From Natrinema mahii (GTDB taxonomy: Archaea; Halobacteriota; Halobacteria; Halobacteriales; Natrialbaceae), in contig JHUT02000007.1 of the NCBI GenBank assembly GCA_000690595.2, positions 62,402 through 126,401 on the forward strand: DNA of 64,000 bases, read 5' to 3'. Positions 39,357 through 48,947 of this stretch are shown piece after piece. The notes under the pieces were generated by a model that saw nothing but the letters and a program-made list of their open reading frames with translations, had not been told where the DNA came from and searched no databases. Positions within the stretch are counted from its first letter, which is position 1, and every line of letters starts with the position of its first letter. The position numbers and the translations under genes were made by a program.

Positions 39357-41741
39357 ATCGGTCGACTCCCCGTCCTCGAACGAGACGGCCAGCCGGAGGC
39401 CGCCCGCCGCGCTCTCCTCGACCGCGATCGACCAGCCGTGGGCCTCGATCGCCTCGGAGACGATCGCCAGCCCGAAGCCGGTCCCGTCCGGATCGGTGCT
39501 GTAGCCGGACTCGAGGATGGCCGCGCGCTCGGCCGGCGGGACGCCGGGGCCGTCGTCGCCGATCGCGAACCCGTCGGCGGTCCGCTCGAGCGTGACCGTC
39601 ACGTCGTCACCGCCGTGTTCGCGGGCGTTTCGGAAGGCGTTCTCGAAGCAGACGAGCAGCCGCTCCGGATCGGCCTCGACCGTCGGCAGTGAGTCCTCGC
39701 GGACGAGGTCGAGGTCGGGATCGACGGTCCGGTGGGCCCGCTCGGCGATCTCCTCGAGGTCGACCGCTTCCGTTTCGGTCAGGCGCTGGCCGCTCCGGGC
39801 CAGTGCGAGGACGTTCTCGATGAGTGTGTCCATCCGCTCGAGCGCCCAGTCGATCTCCTCGCGGTAGCGCTCGCCCTCGCCGTCGACGTGGGCCGCGAGG
39901 TTCTCGAGGTGGCCCGCTGCGAGGGTCAGCGGGTTCCGCAGGTCGTGGGAGACGGTGCTGGCGAAGGCGTCCAGGCGGTCGTTCTGGCGCTCGAGTTCGG
40001 CCGTCCGCGCGGCGAGTTCGGCCTCGCGACGGGCCCGCTCGAGGGCGGCCTCGACGTTGGCCGCGAGGATGCGCGCGAGGGAGACCGTCTCGGCGTCGAA
40101 GTCGTTGGGCGTCGTCGAACCGGCGATGAAGATCCCCGCGTCGCCCAGCGGGATGTGGATCTCGCTCCGGATCGGCGTCTCGGGGTTGCGAACGTTATCG
40201 GCACGGCGGACGTCGCCGTGGACGAGCGTTTCGCCGGCCGTGAAGGCGTCCCAGGCGATGCTCTCGGGGCCGAGTGCCGGTACCGTCCCGAGCAGGGCTT
40301 CCGTCTCGTCGGTCACCGCGGCCGGGACGAGAACGCCCCGTTCGTCCCGTGATTCGGTGGTGGAATCGGTCCTCGCGGTCGCGTCGCTTGCCGGCGCGGA
40401 CCGGACGGCCGGCCGCTCCTCGTACAGGTAGACGGAGTTGAGTTCGAGCGACAGCGCGTCGCGGGCGATCTCGGTCGCGACGCGAGCGACCTCGTCGGTG
40501 CGTTCGGCGGCCATCAGGCGGCGGGTCCCTTCGTGGAGGCGGTGGATGCGTCGCTCGCGTTCCTTGCGATCGCTGATGTCGCGGATCACGCCGACGCTGC
40601 CGGTGAACGTTCCGCGTTCGTCGACCAGCGGCGCGACGTTGTTCTCGACGAGCAACGGGCCGCCGTCGACGGGCTCGAACTGCATCTCGTAGGTCTCCCA
40701 CGTCCGGTCCTCGTCGGCCAGGATCTCTCGAATGGTCGCTTTCGCCCGTTCGACGTCCTCGTCGGGCATGTAGTCGCTCGGGTGATCGCCGACGAGGTCG
40801 GCACGCGTCGTTCCGAGGACGGCCGCCATCGCCTCGTTGACCATCTCGATCCGCCCGTCCGCGTCGAGAACGAACATCGGATCGCCGACGGTATCGACGA
40901 GCGTTCGGTACCGCTCGAGGTCCCGCTCCCGGCGCTTCTGTGCGGCGATATCGGTGTAGATCGCGTACTCGTGGATCTCGTCGCCGAGATCGACCGCAAA
41001 CACGCGGAGCAGGAACTCCTGGGGGCCCTCCGCGGTCACCCGCTCGTCGATGGTGGTCACGCTCCCGCCCGGGCCGCTTTCCCCGTAGGCGTCGACCGAC
41101 TCCGAGCCGTCGGGGATGAGCCGATCCTCGATCGTCGTTCCGACGAGCGTCGCTCGGTCGTACCCGAACACCTCCTCGAACGCCGGATTGACGTCGAGAA
41201 TCCGGTTGCCGTCGTCGCGAACCGTCAACACGACCGGATCGGGGATGTTCTCGAACAGCGAGCGAAAGCGGTCCCGCTCGGTCGCGGCGTCCCCGTCCGG
41301 ACGGGGAGCGGTTGCCGTCTCGCCGCGCTCCGTCTCGTCGATCGCCCGTCGGACCTGTGCGAGTAGCCGCTCGATCGAATCCTCGCGGCCTCTCGGGACG
41401 TAGCCGGCTAGCCCGGCCCCGATGGCGTCGCTCGCGAGCAGTTCGTCGCCGTCGCCGGTGTAGAGGACGAACGGGACGGACGGCTCCTCGCCGGCCGCGA
41501 TCCGGTCGTACAGCGCCAACGCGCTCGTCCCATCGAGGTCGCGTTCGGTGACGACACAGGTGGGCCCGGACGCCTCCGCGAGCGCGTCGCGGAGCGCGGT
41601 CGGCGTCGCGACGGGGACGACCGTGAGCGCATCCGCTGTCGACTCGAGGGCGTCGACCGTTCGCCGTCGGGATTCGGGTGCCGGGTCGGCGTAGACGACG
41701 GTAGTCGGTCGCGAGAACGGAGGCGGACCGGACCCAACCAT
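39351..41741 (-). CDS. PAS/GAF sensor histidine kinase with degenerate receiver domain
   Basis: 796 residues, no membrane segment. Domains in order are: receiver-like domain (about 14-135), PAS (about 155-270), PAS (about 275-395), GAF (about 405-560), HisKA with the phospho-acceptor His in TVSHDLRNPL (about 598), and HATPase with NAFRNAREHGG, GDDGPGVP and GTGFGLAIVSEA. At the site where a receiver carries its phosphorylated Asp the sequence is CVVTERDLDG, so the acceptor seems replaced and the domain may be a pseudo-receiver. It is a cytosolic sensor typical of haloarchaea, perhaps sensing redox, light or small molecules. No cognate response regulator is adjacent. Confidence 0.92.
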   Translation of the reverse strand: MVGSGPPPFSRPTTVVYADPAPESRRRTVDALESTADALTVVPVATPTALRDALAEASGPTCVVTERDLDGTSALALYDRIAAGEEPSVPFVLYTGDGDELLASDAIGAGLAGYVPRGREDSIERLLAQVRRAIDETERGETATAPRPDGDAATERDRFRSLFENIPDPVVLTVRDDGNRILDVNPAFEEVFGYDRATLVGTTIEDRLIPDGSESVDAYGESGPGGSVTTIDERVTAEGPQEFLLRVFAVDLGDEIHEYAIYTDIAAQKRRERDLERYRTLVDTVGDPMFVLDADGRIEMVNEAMAAVLGTTRADLVGDHPSDYMPDEDVERAKATIREILADEDRTWETYEMQFEPVDGGPLLVENNVAPLVDERGTFTGSVGVIRDISDRKERERRIHRLHEGTRRLMAAERTDEVARVATEIARDALSLELNSVYLYEERPAVRSAPASDATARTDSTTESRDERGVLVPAAVTDETEALLGTVPALGPESIAWDAFTAGETLVHGDVRRADNVRNPETPIRSEIHIPLGDAGIFIAGSTTPNDFDAETVSLARILAANVEAALERARREAELAARTAELERQNDRLDAFASTVSHDLRNPLTLAAGHLENLAAHVDGEGERYREEIDWALERMDTLIENVLALARSGQRLTETEAVDLEEIAERAHRTVDPDLDLVREDSLPTVEADPERLLVCFENAFRNAREHGGDDVTVTLERTADGFAIGDDGPGVPPAERAAILESGYSTDPDGTGFGLAIVSEAIEAHGWSIAVEESAAGGLRLAVSFEDGESTDL

Positions 41742-42006
41742 CTAGCTGTTCCGAAGCAACGGAACGGGTGGTCATAAGGTGTTCGGCCGATAATTCGGGC
41801 CGTAACTATCGGTACGAAAGGGTGTGAACGCCCCTGGACAGCGCGAGTGAGTCACAATCAGCCGACGGAGATCGGTCATCGGGGCCCAAACCGGTAGCTC
41901 CGGCAGCCGGCCGCCGTCGTGGGTTCGAATTTCGAAAAGCGATTTCGAGATTCGTACTGTATCGTGGGGCTTATTACGATGTGCGAACTTCGATTCGACA
42001 AGACAA
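41742..42006. other. intergenic region upstream of carB
   Basis: 265 bp between the divergent histidine kinase and carB. A TATA-like CTTATTA at about 41970-41976 precedes carB. A GGGTTCGAAT motif at 41913-41922 recalls a tRNA T-loop, but no cloverleaf can be built around it. Confidence 0.45.
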
Positions 42007-45000
42007 ATGAGTACGGACACCGCCACCGACGCCGAGACGGGGGACGGCCGCACGATCCTATTGATCGGCAGCGGCCCGATCCAGATCGGACAGGCCGCCG
42101 AATTCGACTACTCGGGCGCACAGGCCTGCCGGGCGCTCCAGGAGGAGGGCGCTCGCGTCGTCCTCGTGAACTCGAATCCGGCGACGATCATGACCGATCC
42201 GGAGATGGCCGACGAGGTCTACATCGAGCCGATCACCACCGACGCCATCGCCGAGATCATCGCGAAGGAAAACCCCGACGGGGTCATCGCCGGGCTGGGC
42301 GGCCAGACCGGCCTGAACGTCACCGCCGAACTCGCCGAGGAGGGGGTCTTAGAGGAGTACGACGTCGAGATCATGGGGACGCCGCTGGATACGATCTACG
42401 CGACGGAGGACCGCGACCTCTTCCGCCAGCGCATGGAGAAGATCGGCCAGCCGGTCCCCGCCTCGACGACCATCTCGCTCGAGGCGGACGAAGAGGTCTC
42501 GGAGATGACCGAGGAGGGCCTGAAAGAGCGCGTCGAAGCCGCCGTCGACGAGGTCGGCGGACTGCCGGTCATCGCCCGGACGACCTACACGCTGGGCGGC
42601 TCCGGCTCCGGCGTCGTCCACGAGATGGACGAACTGCTGCGCCGCGTCCGCAAGGGGCTTCGCCTCTCCCGGAACAGCGAGGTCCTCATCACCGAGTCCA
42701 TCGCGGGCTGGGTCGAGTACGAGTACGAAGTGATGCGCGACGCCGACGACTCCTGTATCATCATCTGTAACATGGAGAACATCGACCCGATGGGGATCCA
42801 CACCGGGGAGTCGACGGTCGTCACGCCCTCCCAGATCGTCCCCGACGAGGGCCACCAGGAGATGCGCACCGCCGCGCTCGAGGTCATCCGCGAACTCGGT
42901 ATTCAGGGCGGGTGTAACATCCAGTTCGCGTGGCACGACGATGGCACCCCCGGCGGCGAGTACCGCGTCGTCGAGGTCAACCCCCGCGTCTCCCGCTCTT
43001 CCGCACTCGCGTCGAAGGCGACCGGCTACCCGATCGCCCGCGTCACCGCGAAGGTCGCCCTGGGCAAGCGCCTCCACGAGATCGACAACGAGATCACCGG
43101 CGAAACGACGGCGGCGTTCGAGCCCGCGATCGACTACGTCGTCACCAAGGTGCCCCGGTGGCCCAAAGACAAGTTCGACGACGTCGACTTCGAGCTGACG
43201 ACGGCCATGAAGTCGACCGGCGAGGCGATGGCCATCGGCCGCAGCTTCGAGGAGAGCCTGCTCAAGGCGCTTCGCTCCTCGGAGTACGAACCCGACGTCG
43301 ACTGGGACGAGGTCTCGGACGCGGAACTCGAGGAACACTACCTCGAACGGCCGTCGCCGGACCGCCCCTATGCGATGTTCGAGGCCTTCGAACGCGGCTA
43401 CACCGTCGACGAGGTCGTCGACCTGACGGGCATCTTCGAGTGGTACACCGAGCGCTACAAGAACATCGCCGACTCGACGCTGGCCGCGCAGGAAGGCGAC
43501 TTCACCGAGGCCGCCATCGCCGGCCACACCAACGCGACGATCGCTTCCGCCGCCGGCGCGGACGTCGACACCGTCGAGACCGAGGTCCCCGGCCGCACCT
43601 ACAAACAGGTCGACACCTGCGCCGGCGAGTTCGAGGCCGAGACGCCGTACTACTACTCCGCGCGCAAGTCCGAGTTCGAGTCCGGCCCGCTGCTGGGCGA
43701 CGCCGCGGCCGGCGAACTCGAGGTCGATCGCGACATCGAGAGCGTGATCGTCGTCGGCGGCGGCCCGATCCGCATCGGGCAGGGCGTCGAGTTCGACTAC
43801 TGTTCGGTCCACGCCGTCCGCGCGCTGCGCGAACTCGGTATCGACGCCTACGTCGTCAACAACAACCCCGAGACGGTCTCGACCGACTACGACACCTCCG
43901 ACGGCCTGTTCTTCGAACCGATCACCGCCGAAGAGGTCGCCGACGTCGCCGAGGCGACCGGTGCCGACGGCGTGATGGTCCAGTTCGGCGGCCAGACCTC
44001 CGTCAACATCGGCGAGCCACTCGAGGACGAACTGCAGCGTCGCGGCCTCGACTGCGAGGTCATGGGCACGTCCGTCGAGGCGATGGACCTCGCGGAGGAC
44101 CGCGACCGCTTTAACCTCCTGATGGAGGAGATGGGTATCTCCCAGCCCGACGGTGGCACCGCCTTCTCCGAGGAGGAGGCGCTGGAACTGGCCCACGACA
44201 TCGGCTACCCCGTCCTCGTGCGCCCCTCCTACGTGCTGGGCGGCCGCGCGATGGACGTCGTCTACAACGACGACGAACTCGAGACCTACATCGAGGAAGC
44301 CGTTCGCGTCGCGCCGGACAAGCCGATCCTCGTGGACGACTTCCTCGAGGACGCCGTCGAACTCGACGTCGACGCCGTCTCGGACGGCCGCAAGGCCATC
44401 ATCGGCGGCATCATGGAACACGTCGAGAGCGCCGGGGTCCACTCCGGCGACTCCGCGTGTATGATCCCGCCCCGCTCGCTCGACGAGGAGACCTTAGAGC
44501 GCGTCCGCGAGGTCACCGAGGACATCGCCGAGGCACTCAAGACGAAGGGACTGCTGAACGTCCAGTTGGCCGTGCGTGATGGTGAAGTGTACGTCCTCGA
44601 GGCGAACCCGCGTTCCTCGCGTACCGTCCCGTTCGTCTCGAAGGCGACCGGCGTCCCGATCGCCAAGCTCGCCGCGAAGGTCATGGCCGGCGAGACCTTA
44701 GAGAGCCTCGACGCCCAGGAGCAGATCCCCGAACACACGTCGATCAAGGAGGTCGTCCTGCCGTTCGACCGCCTGCCGGGCTCGGATCCGCGTCTCGGCC
44801 CGGAGATGAAGTCCACCGGCGAGGTCATGGGCACGGCGAGCGAGTTCGGCACGGCCTACTGGAAGTCCCAGCAGGCCGCCGGTAACGCCGTTAGCGAGGG
44901 CACCGCCGTCGTCGACCTCGACGTCGACGGCTTCGAGAACCACTTCGACGTGGCCGAGTTCGACGACGTGCCCGCGGCCGTCCGCGAGGGCGAGGTCGAC

Positions 45001-45183
45001 TTCGTCGTCAGCCGCGACCGCGACTCGCTCGAGATGGCCGTCGAGGAGGAGATCCCTTACCTCTCGACGGTCGCCAGCGCAGAAGCCTACGTCGAAGCGC
45101 TCGACGAGTTCGACGGCGACCTCGAGGTGGCGTCGGTCACCGAGCGGCCCAAGCGCGCCGCGAAGTGGGGCCAGTCGCAGTAA
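42007..45183 (+). CDS. carB: carbamoyl-phosphate synthase, large subunit
   Basis: 1058 residues, full length. It makes carbamoyl phosphate from bicarbonate, ammonia (from CarA) and two ATP for arginine and pyrimidine synthesis. Two homologous ATP-grasp halves are visible: the first begins LLIGSGPIQIGQAAEFDYSG (about residue 19), the second VVVGGGPIRIGQGVEFDYCS (about residue 580). Each half has its EVNPRVSRSSALASKATGYP or EANPRSSRTVPFVSKATG element. A C-terminal MGS-like allosteric domain follows. carA is not adjacent on either side. Confidence 0.98.
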   Translation: MSTDTATDAETGDGRTILLIGSGPIQIGQAAEFDYSGAQACRALQEEGARVVLVNSNPATIMTDPEMADEVYIEPITTDAIAEIIAKENPDGVIAGLGGQTGLNVTAELAEEGVLEEYDVEIMGTPLDTIYATEDRDLFRQRMEKIGQPVPASTTISLEADEEVSEMTEEGLKERVEAAVDEVGGLPVIARTTYTLGGSGSGVVHEMDELLRRVRKGLRLSRNSEVLITESIAGWVEYEYEVMRDADDSCIIICNMENIDPMGIHTGESTVVTPSQIVPDEGHQEMRTAALEVIRELGIQGGCNIQFAWHDDGTPGGEYRVVEVNPRVSRSSALASKATGYPIARVTAKVALGKRLHEIDNEITGETTAAFEPAIDYVVTKVPRWPKDKFDDVDFELTTAMKSTGEAMAIGRSFEESLLKALRSSEYEPDVDWDEVSDAELEEHYLERPSPDRPYAMFEAFERGYTVDEVVDLTGIFEWYTERYKNIADSTLAAQEGDFTEAAIAGHTNATIASAAGADVDTVETEVPGRTYKQVDTCAGEFEAETPYYYSARKSEFESGPLLGDAAAGELEVDRDIESVIVVGGGPIRIGQGVEFDYCSVHAVRALRELGIDAYVVNNNPETVSTDYDTSDGLFFEPITAEEVADVAEATGADGVMVQFGGQTSVNIGEPLEDELQRRGLDCEVMGTSVEAMDLAEDRDRFNLLMEEMGISQPDGGTAFSEEEALELAHDIGYPVLVRPSYVLGGRAMDVVYNDDELETYIEEAVRVAPDKPILVDDFLEDAVELDVDAVSDGRKAIIGGIMEHVESAGVHSGDSACMIPPRSLDEETLERVREVTEDIAEALKTKGLLNVQLAVRDGEVYVLEANPRSSRTVPFVSKATGVPIAKLAAKVMAGETLESLDAQEQIPEHTSIKEVVLPFDRLPGSDPRLGPEMKSTGEVMGTASEFGTAYWKSQQAAGNAVSEGTAVVDLDVDGFENHFDVAEFDDVPAAVREGEVDFVVSRDRDSLEMAVEEEIPYLSTVASAEAYVEALDEFDGDLEVASVTERPKRAAKWGQSQ

Positions 45184-45319
45184 CACGCTCCGCGGCGTCT
45201 CTTTCTGACGCGGTGTGCGTTCTTTCCGGTCCGGCCAAGCGCAGCGGCACTGTCGCCTCGTCTCTCCCACAGCGGAGACGGGGCCGGGACTGGTGCGGTG
45301 GGTGATCGACCGACGCCGC

Positions 45320-46990
45320 TCACTCGAAGTCGTACCAGTCGAAGCGCTCGACGCCGTAGCGGTAGGACAGCGGCGGCGCGAGCAGGCCGCCGATCAGCAC
45401 GAGCCAGGCCCCGATCGTGATCGTGCGGGCCGACACGTCGAGGTCGGGCAGCGGCGTCCACGCGGTGGCGGCTCGAAGCAGGCCGGCGATCGTCTCCGGA
45501 GCCTCGAGATACAACACGGCGGCCGCGATCGCCGGTAGCGCGATCGCCAGCGTGTAGACGAGGAAGGCGGTCTTGCTCGGCATCACCGCCTCGCGGTTGT
45601 TGGTCACGCTGACGCTGCCAAAGCGGGGAAACGCCGAGCCGATCCCCGACGCCAGCGCCGGCGTGGCGACCGCCCCGACGACGGTGCCGGCGACGAGGAC
45701 GGCGGTCCGCTCGAGCGAGAGTGGACTCACGATCCCGAGGACAAGCGGGACGAGGACCGCGAACGGGACGGCGACGAGCGCGGCGGCGACGATCCGGCCG
45801 CGGATGGCGTCCCGGCCGGTGAGCGTCGACGTGACGACGGCGGGCAGCGCCGGGCCGAGGTCGCCCAGCGGGTTGAGCGTGAACAGTGCCCCGGCCGCCC
45901 AGACGACGTACAGACAGAACAGCGCGACCATGAACGACGGGACCGTCCCGGCCTCGATGATCTGCTGGACGAACCCCAGCGCGCCCAAGAGCGGGTAGCC
46001 GACGTACGCCAGCCGGATCGGTGAGCGCTTCGTCCGTCGGATCGCCGTCACGGCCACCGTCCGGACCGGTCGCCGGAGGACGCTCGAGAGGGTCCCAGTG
46101 AGCCGGTCGTCGGTACGTTCCACGGTCGAGTCGGACTCGTCCTCGGTTCGAGCCGCATCGGCAAACCAGTGGGTTCGTGCGCCGGCCGTCCCGACGACGA
46201 GGGCGGCACCGACGACGAGCAGCGAGCCGACGGCCGCGCCGCCGATCGCGGCCACCGACGGATCGACGACGGGGACGCCGACCAGAAGCAGGTGGCCGGG
46301 CCAACCCAGCGGGCTGGCCTGCAGGTGCCGAAAGAGCGTCGCCGCGATTTCGTTGATTCCCCCGGTCATGATCACGCCGAAGTACGCGACCCAGAAGGCG
46401 GCGAACAGCAGCGTCCGGTACTTGGCGATCGGTTCGTAGGCGGTGATCAGGTGTCGGATCCAGACGCCGACGGCGAACCCGACCGGGACGGCGGTCGCGA
46501 TGAGCACCACCAGGAAAAGCGGCGCGACCAGAACGGGGACCACGGTTCCCACACCGGAGGCAAACGCCGCGGCGAAGACCACCGCCGGTAGCAGTACCCA
46601 GACCAGAAAGCGCGCGATCTCGGCACCGACGAGGCCGACGACGGCGTTGCGGACCGACGTCGACAACAGGAGAAAGGCCGGCTCGTCGACGTCGGCGGTC
46701 GTCGTGACCGCCCGCATGACGGACATGACGACCAGAAACAGCCAGAGAAGTGCCGTCCCACCGGTGACGAACTCGGTGACCGTCGCGGTGCCGGACGCGG
46801 ACAGCGAGCCGGCGGCGGCGCGCTCGCCCAACTCCGGCAGGAAGAGGACCCCGACCGCCGTGATCGGCCCCAGCGCGATCAACAGGGCGACCGCGATCAG
46901 TAACAGTCGCGTCCGGTTGTCCACGATGGCGCGAGCGGTCCGCCGGAACTCCGTTTCGGTAATCGTACGCACGATCGCGACCTGCCCCAT
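45320..46990 (-). CDS. ABC-2-type membrane permease (12-TM, fused two-domain)
   Basis: 556 residues with about 12 hydrophobic segments in two halves, separated by a polar stretch near residues 285-310 (ARTEDESDSTVERTDD). It has an ABC-2 exporter-like layout with an N-terminal amphipathic start (TITETEFRRTARAIVDNRTR). The ATPase at 47154-47930 is divergent and 163 nt away, and the pair probably forms an exporter or membrane-remodelling ABC system; the substrate is unknown. ATG 46990 is the start. The permease is longer than a standard six-TM ABC-2 subunit, so one chain may form the whole membrane part. Confidence 0.8.
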   Translation of the reverse strand: MGQVAIVRTITETEFRRTARAIVDNRTRLLLIAVALLIALGPITAVGVLFLPELGERAAAGSLSASGTATVTEFVTGGTALLWLFLVVMSVMRAVTTTADVDEPAFLLLSTSVRNAVVGLVGAEIARFLVWVLLPAVVFAAAFASGVGTVVPVLVAPLFLVVLIATAVPVGFAVGVWIRHLITAYEPIAKYRTLLFAAFWVAYFGVIMTGGINEIAATLFRHLQASPLGWPGHLLLVGVPVVDPSVAAIGGAAVGSLLVVGAALVVGTAGARTHWFADAARTEDESDSTVERTDDRLTGTLSSVLRRPVRTVAVTAIRRTKRSPIRLAYVGYPLLGALGFVQQIIEAGTVPSFMVALFCLYVVWAAGALFTLNPLGDLGPALPAVVTSTLTGRDAIRGRIVAAALVAVPFAVLVPLVLGIVSPLSLERTAVLVAGTVVGAVATPALASGIGSAFPRFGSVSVTNNREAVMPSKTAFLVYTLAIALPAIAAAVLYLEAPETIAGLLRAATAWTPLPDLDVSARTITIGAWLVLIGGLLAPPLSYRYGVERFDWYDFE

Positions 46991-47124
46991 CAGCGACCAC
47001 CTCGAGTCGATCGCAACGCGCGAGGACGGACGGGTCTCATGATCGGATCCGCGTGACCCACCCAGTAAAACATTCGGATTCTGTCATCACTGCAGCGTTC
47101 GGCGACCGGCACTTATGACATACG

Positions 47125-47129
47125 TTTAA
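47125..47129 (+). promoter_or_regulatory. TATA-like box of the ABC ATPase gene
   Basis: TTTAA in the context TACGTTTAACTATA, centred 27 nt before ATG 47154, consistent with a leaderless transcript. Confidence 0.5.
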
Positions 47130-47153
47130 CTATACCGGCGCGAAAGGACGCCT

Positions 47154-47930
47154 ATGAGCCCTGCCGACGCCCTCGCTATCGAAACCGACGGCCTGACGAA
47201 ACGGTACGGCGAAACGACGGCGGTCGACGACCTGACGATGCGCGTCGATCGCGGTGCCGTCTACGGCTTTCTCGGCCCCAACGGCGCGGGGAAGACGACC
47301 GCGATGCGGATGCTGACGACGCTGACGAAGCCGACCGCGGGAACGGCCAGCGTCGCCGGCCACTCGATCGCCGACCGCGAGTCGGTCTCTCCCCACATCG
47401 GCTACCTGCCCGAGGAGCCGCCGGTCTACGACGAACTCACCGGCCGGGAACAGCTCGAGTACGCCGCCGGGCTGCGCGATATGCCCGAGGACGAGGCGAC
47501 CGACCGAATCGAGTCGCTGCTCGAGCGGTTCGATCTGCTCGCGGACGCCAACAAACGCATCGAGGACTACTCGAAGGGGATGCGCCAGAAGGTCGGCGTC
47601 ATCCAGGCGGTGTTACACGAGCCCGCGGTGGCCTTCCTCGACGAGCCGACGAGCGGACTCGACCCCCGCGCGGCCCGGACGATGCGTGACACCATCGCCG
47701 AACTCGCCGATCGCGAGATGACGATCCTACTTTCGACGCACATCCTCCCCGTCGTCGACGAACTGGCCGATACGATCGGCGTCCTCCACGACGGCAAACT
47801 CGTCGCCGAGGACGATCCCGACCGGCTCAAGACCCGCGCCGAAACCGGCGACGCCCGCAGCCTGGAAGACGCCTTCCTCGAGATCACTCGCGACCACGAC
47901 GAGCCGGCCGCCGAACCCCGCGCCGAGTGA
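47154..47930 (+). CDS. ABC transporter ATP-binding protein
   Basis: 258 residues. The Walker A motif is FLGPNGAGKTTAMRML (about residues 39-54), the Q-loop lies in HIGYLPEEPP, the signature is DYSKGMRQKVGV, Walker B is VAFLDEPTSGLD, and the switch His is in LLSTHILPVVDEL. It is of the drug/ABC-2 exporter ATPase group (CcmA/NatA-like). It couples ATP hydrolysis to the divergent 12-TM permease on the cytoplasmic face. The C-terminal 25 residues are polar and variable. Confidence 0.95.
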   Translation: MSPADALAIETDGLTKRYGETTAVDDLTMRVDRGAVYGFLGPNGAGKTTAMRMLTTLTKPTAGTASVAGHSIADRESVSPHIGYLPEEPPVYDELTGREQLEYAAGLRDMPEDEATDRIESLLERFDLLADANKRIEDYSKGMRQKVGVIQAVLHEPAVAFLDEPTSGLDPRAARTMRDTIAELADREMTILLSTHILPVVDELADTIGVLHDGKLVAEDDPDRLKTRAETGDARSLEDAFLEITRDHDEPAAEPRAE

Positions 47931-48080
47931 CCGGCCGTTCGGCCCCCGATCACTCGAGGTTCGTTTTCGCGACGAAACCGCATTAGCTGTGTGGAGCGGT
48001 CCGTATCGGCGAGCTACGGCCCCGATTTCCCGCAGTTTTTAGTGAGTCGCGATCGTACGTTCGTCCGGAGGTGAGAATCG

Positions 48081-48323
48081 ATGGGACGGAGAGACATCAC
48101 TGGGTTCGAGACGGTCGCTCGCATCGCGGATCGCCTCTCGGCGATCGACCGATACGATTGCCTGCTCGGACTGATTCCGACGGCGCTGACGGTCGCGGCG
48201 CTCGTCGGGCAGGTCCTCGCTCTCCCCACCGAGGCGACGCTCCTCGGTGGCGTCGCCATCGCTTTGCTGGCCGTACTCGACGGACTGTTCTTCCGCCCGC
48301 CCTCCGGATTACAGGGCGCGTGA
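48081..48323 (+). CDS. small two-helix membrane protein
   Basis: 80 residues with hydrophobic segments CLLGLIPTALTVAALVGQVLAL and ATLLGGVAIALLAVLDGLFF. A good ribosome-binding site, GGAGGTGAG at 48067-48075, lies 5 nt before ATG 48081, which is unusual among the mostly leaderless genes here and supports translation from a leadered mRNA. No family of known function is recognised. Confidence 0.7.
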   Translation: MGRRDITGFETVARIADRLSAIDRYDCLLGLIPTALTVAALVGQVLALPTEATLLGGVAIALLAVLDGLFFRPPSGLQGA

Positions 48324-48384
48324 CGCTTCCGTCGCCGCCTCGAGTCCGGATCGGCGGCGAGCCGTCGTCACGACGACGGCCGAG

Positions 48385-48756
48385 CTATGGATCGAAGACG
48401 CCGCGTCGCAGTCCCTCACGAACGGGGTCGTGTTCGGCGTCGGTCGGCGGCGGGCTCGTGACCAGCAGGGCCTCGAGCCGCCCGTCCTCGCTCGCCCGGA
48501 TCCCGCGGTCGACGTCGGCTTTCACGACCACGATATCGTCCGGTTCGACCGCGTGTTCGGTCTCGCCCTCGCGGACGACGCCGGTGCCCGATCGGACACA
48601 GATCGTCACGTCGCTGCCCGGCGCGTGGACCGGGATGAACTGTCCGGGCTCGAAGTAGCCACAGACGACCTTGATCCGGTCGTTTTCGAACACCGGCTGT
48701 GCGCTGAACTGTGCCTCGTCGTACGCCCGTTCGGCGTCGAAATCGGTTGCTGGCAT
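48385..48756 (-). CDS. cupin-domain protein
   Basis: 123 residues forming a single small beta-barrel. Cupin motif 1 region is GYFEPGQFIPVHAPGSDVTICVRSGTG in pieces, and motif 2 is the weaker DDIVVVKADVDRGIR. Only one clear His of the usual metal set is present (VHAPG), so metal binding may be incomplete or shifted. Function could be sugar or nitrogen-compound binding or regulation. It is convergent with the small membrane protein gene. Confidence 0.82.
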   Translation of the reverse strand: MPATDFDAERAYDEAQFSAQPVFENDRIKVVCGYFEPGQFIPVHAPGSDVTICVRSGTGVVREGETEHAVEPDDIVVVKADVDRGIRASEDGRLEALLVTSPPPTDAEHDPVREGLRRGVFDP

Positions 48757-48947
48757 GGCTGCATTTCCGGCGGATCCAGAGCCGCCTCATTCCGTATCGG
48801 AGGAGAGCCGGGCAGACGGGGTCGGTCTTCCCCCGAACATATCGGGAGAAACCCGGAGCCACACGGACCCCGGGAACGGCCGCCTCGAGACGACGCGAGC
48901 GGTCCGCGAACGGAATACTCTAAAACGACCGGGTGCTGTGGATTCGT

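Noticed and set aside
41876-41940. tRNA-like segment containing GGGTTCGAAT
   Set aside because: The T-loop-like motif is present but the flanking bases do not form a T stem, and no acceptor, D or anticodon stem can be drawn. I treat it as chance or at most a very decayed tRNA 3' fragment.
42349-44442. A long minus-strand frame opposite carB
   Set aside because: Same effect of composition. carB is complete and conserved over the whole region, and the antisense translation is a Val/Asp/Gly-rich string without domains.
45184-45319. Possible small RNA or terminator between carB and the permease gene
   Set aside because: Only short T-containing tracts and no stable or repeated structure are visible; nothing specific can be supported.
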